IMG/VR virus record: IMGVR_UViG_3300006112_000050
Span: 1 to 25,444 of that record
Strand: one strand, 5' to 3'
DNA: 25,444 bases
Source: a virus
The notes under the pieces are model-generated. The model was not told the origin of the DNA. It did not search any database and saw nothing but the letters and a program-made list of their open reading frames with translations. The position numbers were made by a program, and so were the translations under genes. How positions within the stretch are numbered: the stretch's first letter is position 1; every line of letters starts with the position of its first letter. Below are positions 22,301 through 25,444 of the stretch, piece by piece.

Positions 22301-23833
22301 TCACCTTTGCCACCACCTCCTCCAACGCCTCCATATTATACTCCTCCACCACCTCCGCCACCCGCAACTCCTACACCACCACCTCCAGTTTACACTGTAC
22401 CACCACCATATGGTAATCCGCCACCACCTCCGCCACCGCCACCATCCGATGGTTACGTGGTTCCGCCACCTCCACCACCTCCTGTAACATATAGCAATCC
22501 CGAAACATCTTCTAACTCTCAGTATAGTTATTTCATTACTGTTGTTAAAAAAGATTTGAATAGCGGTGGATCAACTATGGTTGCTATGGCAGAAATTGAT
22601 GGTGTAGTCTTTGATGTTCAGTCTAACTGGGAAAAAGTTTTAACAGCAGTTCCAGGAACTGATACAACAGCGTATTCATATACATATGCTACAGATCAAG
22701 AGTATATATTAAAAGTTGTAACTAGTTTTTCTGATGGAACAGACGGAGAAATAGAAGGACAGCTTATAGATGTATTTTTGAATAACATTCAAATTACTGG
22801 ATGGCAAATACCAGATCCTATTCCAAATAATGCATTGGTTACTGATGATGGAGTTACATCATCTAGATATTGGAAGTCTCCAAATAGAAACTTGGTTAGT
22901 GGTTTGGTTCAAAAGCCTAATATATTAGCTGGAACTTCAGAGCATTTGTTTACAGGGCATTTTGGATTCTGCACAACACTTGCCCCTTCAATGCCAGCTG
23001 GATTTACTTACGGCACTTCAGCTCTTCCAACTGTTTCTTCTAATCTTAGAGAAATTTATGCTTGTGAAAAAGCTTTAGATGAAAGAAGCATTAACTATTG
23101 GTATCAAGATACTGAGTTTTTAAATGGTTTGATACAAAACCAAAACTTGTTCTCTAGATATAGAAGCTATATGATGCAGACAAACCCAGAAGTAACTGGA
23201 ATAAATTATTATGATGTTCAGTATCAAACACCAGCAGCTGTAAGTGCTGATGTTTTGCCAATTGAATATTTGTGGTTTTATTTCCCAGGAGATCAACCTT
23301 TTGATCAGCAATACTATCAGCAACAAATGGTTGATGAATATTCACTGTCTTATTCAACTCCTATAAATACAGGATTTAGGGCAAGACTTGCAATTGCAAA
23401 TAACGTAGGCCATATGGTTTATTTGACACATGCTTCTGATAGTATTAATCAATTTACTGTAAGCTTAAACCTATGGACACATGAAGCAATTGCTCCATCT
23501 GATGCACAAACAATTACTAGGGTTTTGGATGCATCAAACAAATCAGAGGTTATCCAAGTTGACTCAGCATGGATACAGTCAAGAGAAACTGCCAATAGGC
23601 TTATTGATGTTATAGCCATAGGAAATGATGGATTCTCAAGAGATACTTCTATCCAAGTCTTTGGAAATCCTCTGATTCAGGTCGGAGACATAGTTAACTT
23701 AAACTACAGTTTGGCGGGAATTCAGAATGCTAAATACCTAGTGCATGGAGTTAACAATTCATATGATAAGGGATTAAAGACAACATTAACCCTTAACTCT
23801 TTGAATAAAGCAGTAAATCCGACAAATTCATAA
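19376..23833 (+). CDS. Large tail hub / minor tail protein with polyproline insert
   Basis: This 1485-residue protein starts at ATG 19376, sharing a base with the previous stop and with SD GGAGG just upstream. Residues 1-400 are beta-rich and include GESYVPSGNVFSWHSNSQPFDNSFRQI. Residues about 405-780 look like a tail-hub region (LIEVSPRIEVDITPFIMQFDITKQLD... GYTDYDYDSL... LYDALSELFLAHQIGAYIDEWGVMKF). Residues about 895-955 and 1045-1140 look like two halves of a concanavalin-like beta sandwich, split by a polyproline segment at about 958-1040. The C-terminus (DSAWIQSRETANRLIDVIA...FGNPLIQVGDIVNLNY) matches the closing hub domain common in siphovirus Tal/gpJ-like proteins. It probably forms the tail tip that contacts the host. 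Confidence 0.75.
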   Translation: MLNTQYSNVFAGKNPASSVTLVPIASAEWNQNIYNQPYITFAGTGSSETIGNPSITVTDVTGTANAFIGNVTTKSFSMTGTQHSVSYTFSTPSHSPAYKIITYIQTDSDLPIMANAYAKGSATQFGSSSIDISSFGYVKLITYVGSSGSTDTISNLTYTINLNTYDSADLTDPINIYYTQPEVFPISYNSYQNDSLWPTDSVFGSFRPGESYVPSGNVFSWHSNSQPFDNSFRQITTETVIGHSQLYAPVTAITQNPQFGLATPPQPMYKNVMPSDMAPYKYFVSDTSTHTPNPSLTAIYQPNIYANKLVLKFNTTQTVPIIDVVLDGTTIAHNISVPSNGVLVLYYNGSSWTTSPWSKMPVFSSTGQISILKSFGKITVTQTAQVNNNPFNSYTSPYVEADLTRMQLIEVSPRIEVDITPFIMQFDITKQLDSKNNYIPISSINPNQADITLSAIPLSNNNAPVPIFSSQNQNSVLYNMMKKNVKFYLGWNFESYFQNGEITPNTYIPAGVYYANTWDETDIQTVKIGCYDIVNYLQTVPAPDYVASNKSIFDIITNILDLAGYTDYDYDSLYKVTNDKYTAMDMYYYFCNSQSATLYDALSELFLAHQIGAYIDEWGVMKFLSLANIMRYQDVTVEFDDASVIQGGYSITNKQKPGSITISYQEPKVTQSLALQNATNPGAQNSPSFIYTTSNEVLWTQKDADAVGSNYLSTSMLEKDNFFQMNNNSLLDIFHTYLLNTDGYAVIENEVVSFLYKEYLLGQTSSLQDITKDYDPDTNTFGVYEYVYPKTDLELASFVGQFVKKHQAGLLINNGLPVKGKTGLLVPPSPVDVTIVPTGKISNIRRGMFGTVPSDHKIIEQLSDKNLTAENCATAIVQDILASSDNPKITKIQVSPNNSGWTYIYNANVVNPGFRTYSAKFDLNAGSPISAGVFFRSTDLEYRVELIQVSNAVASNISAPPPPPATPTPPPPYGSSPLPPPPPTPPYYTPPPPPPPATPTPPPPVYTVPPPYGNPPPPPPPPPSDGYVVPPPPPPPVTYSNPETSSNSQYSYFITVVKKDLNSGGSTMVAMAEIDGVVFDVQSNWEKVLTAVPGTDTTAYSYTYATDQEYILKVVTSFSDGTDGEIEGQLIDVFLNNIQITGWQIPDPIPNNALVTDDGVTSSRYWKSPNRNLVSGLVQKPNILAGTSEHLFTGHFGFCTTLAPSMPAGFTYGTSALPTVSSNLREIYACEKALDERSINYWYQDTEFLNGLIQNQNLFSRYRSYMMQTNPEVTGINYYDVQYQTPAAVSADVLPIEYLWFYFPGDQPFDQQYYQQQMVDEYSLSYSTPINTGFRARLAIANNVGHMVYLTHASDSINQFTVSLNLWTHEAIAPSDAQTITRVLDASNKSEVIQVDSAWIQSRETANRLIDVIAIGNDGFSRDTSIQVFGNPLIQVGDIVNLNYSLAGIQNAKYLVHGVNNSYDKGLKTTLTLNSLNKAVNPTNS
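22252..22383 (+). repeat. Direct repeat in the polyproline-coding segment
   Basis: A 36-base unit at 22252-22287 is repeated at 22348-22383 with one mismatch by eye. It begins ACCACCTCCGCCACC and ends CCTACACCACCACC. The 96-base period is 32 codons. Both copies encode PPPPPATPTPPPP. The C-rich + strand contrasts sharply with the AT-rich surroundings. Similar proline codon runs continue to about 22490. Confidence 0.85.
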
Positions 23834-23837
23834 AAAA

Positions 23838-23846
23838 TGGTATAAT
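23838..23846 (+). promoter_or_regulatory. Extended -10 promoter for the lectin-like gene
   Basis: TGGTATAAT (hexamer 23841-23846) has a -35-like CCGACA at 23819-23824 (16-base spacer). The predicted start near 23853 gives a short leader with SD AGGAG (23861-23865) before ATG 23871. Confidence 0.6.
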
Positions 23847-23870
23847 TCATATATAGTCTAAGGAGAAAAT

Positions 23871-24392
23871 ATGGGATATGTAAAAATCTCTGATCCAAAT
23901 ATTTTGGATATAGCAGCTTGGCAACAGCTAATCAATGTTGTCAATCAGCATAGCGATAGTATTACGGCTTTGACCAATAGCTTTAATGGAACTTCATCGG
24001 GTGCAACAGACTGGAATGCAACAGCATTTTCACATGTTTGGGACCCAGGATCACAAGCTTTGGTTTATGGAAAAGAAACTCTTGTTATTGCTTCAAGCGG
24101 AGCAGTTACTTCTCCAGCAGGAGCACAAACATTAAATAAAGTTTATTATGGAGTTACAAGCTTTTCTGATCCTTCTATTAGTTCAACATTTCAGTTCTCT
24201 TCCCCACCAGTGGTAACAGCAACTCTATACGCTGGATCGCAAGGAAGTGGTATAAGTCCTGCTAATTCTGGTTGCATTATAACAGTTTTTACAGTAACAA
24301 CATCAGGATTTTCTTGGAGAATATCAAGTGCAACATCTACCGCCCCAACTGGTGCTATACCTTTTTATTGGCAAGCAGTAGGTCCAAGATAG
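23871..24392 (+). CDS. Tail-tip protein with H-type lectin-like domain
   Basis: This 173-residue protein has an N-terminal helix of about 40 residues (DPNILDIAAWQQLINVVNQHSDSITALTNSF), suited to trimerisation or tail attachment. A short Ser/Thr/Gly-rich stretch follows. The C-terminal 90 residues have the pattern of an H-type lectin or similar fibre-tip sandwich: VYYGVTSFSD, FQFSSPPVVTATLYAGSQ, CIITVFTVTTSGFSWRISSA, and a closing FYWQAVGPR. The F-x-x-P-P-V-V, V-T-T-x-G-F and W-x-A-x-G elements support the call. It likely binds host surface glycans. It has its own promoter and SD, suggesting it is needed in more copies than the hub. Another fibre-like gene follows after 13 bases. Confidence 0.7.
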   Translation: MGYVKISDPNILDIAAWQQLINVVNQHSDSITALTNSFNGTSSGATDWNATAFSHVWDPGSQALVYGKETLVIASSGAVTSPAGAQTLNKVYYGVTSFSDPSISSTFQFSSPPVVTATLYAGSQGSGISPANSGCIITVFTVTTSGFSWRISSATSTAPTGAIPFYWQAVGPR

Positions 24393-24405
24393 GGGGAAGT
24401 TAAAC

Positions 24406-25444
24406 TTGGTTCAACCAAAGCCACCGCAATATAACTCATCAAACTCTGTTGCACAAAGACAGCCAATCTTTATTGATGTTAATGACCCACGTGCCAAGAG
24501 AGGTAAGTTGGGTATTGTTCAGGGTAGAAGTGGTACTCAAATTGAAATCATTAATACCGCCTCGGGCATGAGCCTTGCTGCTTTACAAGCAAATTACGGT
24601 GTAACTTCAGGTCAAATAAACGCTTTGCAAGATCAACATGCACCTATGACTGGAGATCAGATAGCAGCACAAACAAATTCTTTGATAGGAACAATATCTC
24701 CACCAGATGGTATATCTAATTTAAAAGCAGTTTGGGTAGGTTCTACATTACAAATAACATGGAATTTTGATGCCACATTGCCTCAAAATAAATATGTGGC
24801 AGACTTTTATATAAACTTCAAACAAGGCTCAGTAAATGTTGGTGTAGTTCAACATACTATTAATTTGTCATCAGCTTTACAAGGATATAATTTAACTCAA
24901 AGTGCCAATAGTGCAGCATTTGGAGTTCCACAAACTTCTTTTGATACTATTACTGTTTATGCACAAGATGTTTATGGAAATAATGGTGCATCACAATCTA
25001 TTACTCCAGGACCATATAGTGATGGTTTGCCAACACCTTATATCACTCTTAAATCTATAACTTCAGGTTATACCGTTACAACTACCTATATTGGAAACTC
25101 TGGACCATATGCAGGAGTTCCAGTTTCTCCTGCCGAACTTCCTACATCCCCTAATTTTAGCTACGTTGATATCGAAGAATATGATGATGCTGGAGGGCTT
25201 ATAAATTGGTCGGGAGATGTTACAAATGTCTCATCTTCATTATTTACAGGTTTGTCTTTTAGTCAAGTATCATTATCTAAAACTAATCCTGTTACAATAT
25301 TTACACCAACAACAAGTACCAGATATGTAAGAGCTAAATTTACAGATTCTTTGGGTGGCGGAACTGGATCATATTCCAATATATATCAGATAACCCCAAC
25401 ACCAATAGTTACAGTAAATACAAAAGCACCTACAGATGTTACAA
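24406..25444 (+). CDS. Fibre-like minor tail protein, 5' part (runs off the window)
   Basis: An open frame of 346 codons starts at TTG 24406 and reaches the end of the window. The start is supported by the SD AGGGGGA (24391-24397), 8 bases upstream and overlapping the previous stop. The N-terminus is Pro/Gln/Asn-rich (VQPKPPQYNSSNSVAQRQPIFIDVNDPRAKRGKLGIVQGRSGTQIEIINTA). Residues about 100-200 look like an Fn3-type beta domain (DGISNLKAVWVGSTLQITWNFDATLPQNKYVADFYINFK...FDTITVYAQDVYGNNG). Another beta-rich region follows. This looks like a multi-domain tail fibre or receptor-binding protein, but the receptor end is not in view. Confidence 0.75.
   Translation, partial: MVQPKPPQYNSSNSVAQRQPIFIDVNDPRAKRGKLGIVQGRSGTQIEIINTASGMSLAALQANYGVTSGQINALQDQHAPMTGDQIAAQTNSLIGTISPPDGISNLKAVWVGSTLQITWNFDATLPQNKYVADFYINFKQGSVNVGVVQHTINLSSALQGYNLTQSANSAAFGVPQTSFDTITVYAQDVYGNNGASQSITPGPYSDGLPTPYITLKSITSGYTVTTTYIGNSGPYAGVPVSPAELPTSPNFSYVDIEEYDDAGGLINWSGDVTNVSSSLFTGLSFSQVSLSKTNPVTIFTPTTSTRYVRAKFTDSLGGGTGSYSNIYQITPTPIVTVNTKAPTDVT

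Noticed and set aside
22227-22487. Histidine/leucine-rich ORF of 86 codons on the + strand
   Set aside because: It is an out-of-frame reading of the proline-coding repeat (CCA/CAC phase shift) inside the hub gene, with low-complexity composition and no RBS.
22252-22490. CRISPR-like or microsatellite array
   Set aside because: The repeats are in-frame proline codons without unique spacers; only two longer units match. It is a coding repeat.

Overview
The window looks like part of the genome of a tailed double-stranded DNA phage, or less likely a prophage. Every supported gene is on the + strand and tightly packed, often with ATGA or TAATG start/stop overlaps. The order is the standard head-to-tail late order of a long-tailed siphovirus with an HK97-fold capsid. 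The DNA is AT-rich. Several features fit a phage of a Gram-positive host, possibly an AT-rich actinobacterium such as a freshwater lineage: a CHAP plus peptidoglycan-binding lysin, frequent TTG starts with Shine-Dalgarno (SD) sites, probable leaderless genes, and a tail-chaperone frameshift protein of the type seen in actinobacteriophages. The host is an inference; no gene here proves it. The terminase is not in the window and probably lies upstream.

Region 1 (1-2098) is an accessory enzyme cluster. It holds the end of one 2-oxoglutarate/Fe(II) oxygenase, a complete second one, a luciferase-like (SsuD-type) flavin monooxygenase, and a small TTG-started protein. Region 2 (2146-5247) holds a small pre-portal protein, the portal protein, and a lysin/holin-like pair in an unusual place between portal and protease. 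Region 3 (5290-7830) holds the capsid maturation protease, which contains an in-frame internal start for a separate scaffold protein, and then the major capsid protein. A hairpin terminator and a new promoter follow directly. Region 4 (7916-10950) holds a SAP/Rho-N-like small protein and four head-tail connector and tail-completion proteins. Region 5 (11050-12526) holds the tail tube protein, a second terminator and promoter, and the tail assembly chaperones G and GT. These are joined by a -1 frameshift at an in-frame C CCA AAC heptamer followed by a stem-loop. Region 6 (12526-25444) holds a 1878-residue tape measure protein, a distal-tail-like protein, a 1485-residue tail hub protein with a polyproline insert, a small H-type-lectin-like protein, and the start of another fibre-like protein that runs off the end.

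Expression seems to be tuned locally inside the late region. Extended -10 promoters (consensus TGGTATAATT) precede several blocks. Strong hairpins close the two genes expected to be most highly expressed, capsid and tail tube. Those two genes share an identical ribosome binding site and favour CGN arginine codons, unlike most neighbours. No tRNA, CRISPR array, insertion sequence, integrase or attachment site was recognised. No intergenic gap exceeds about 125 bases.
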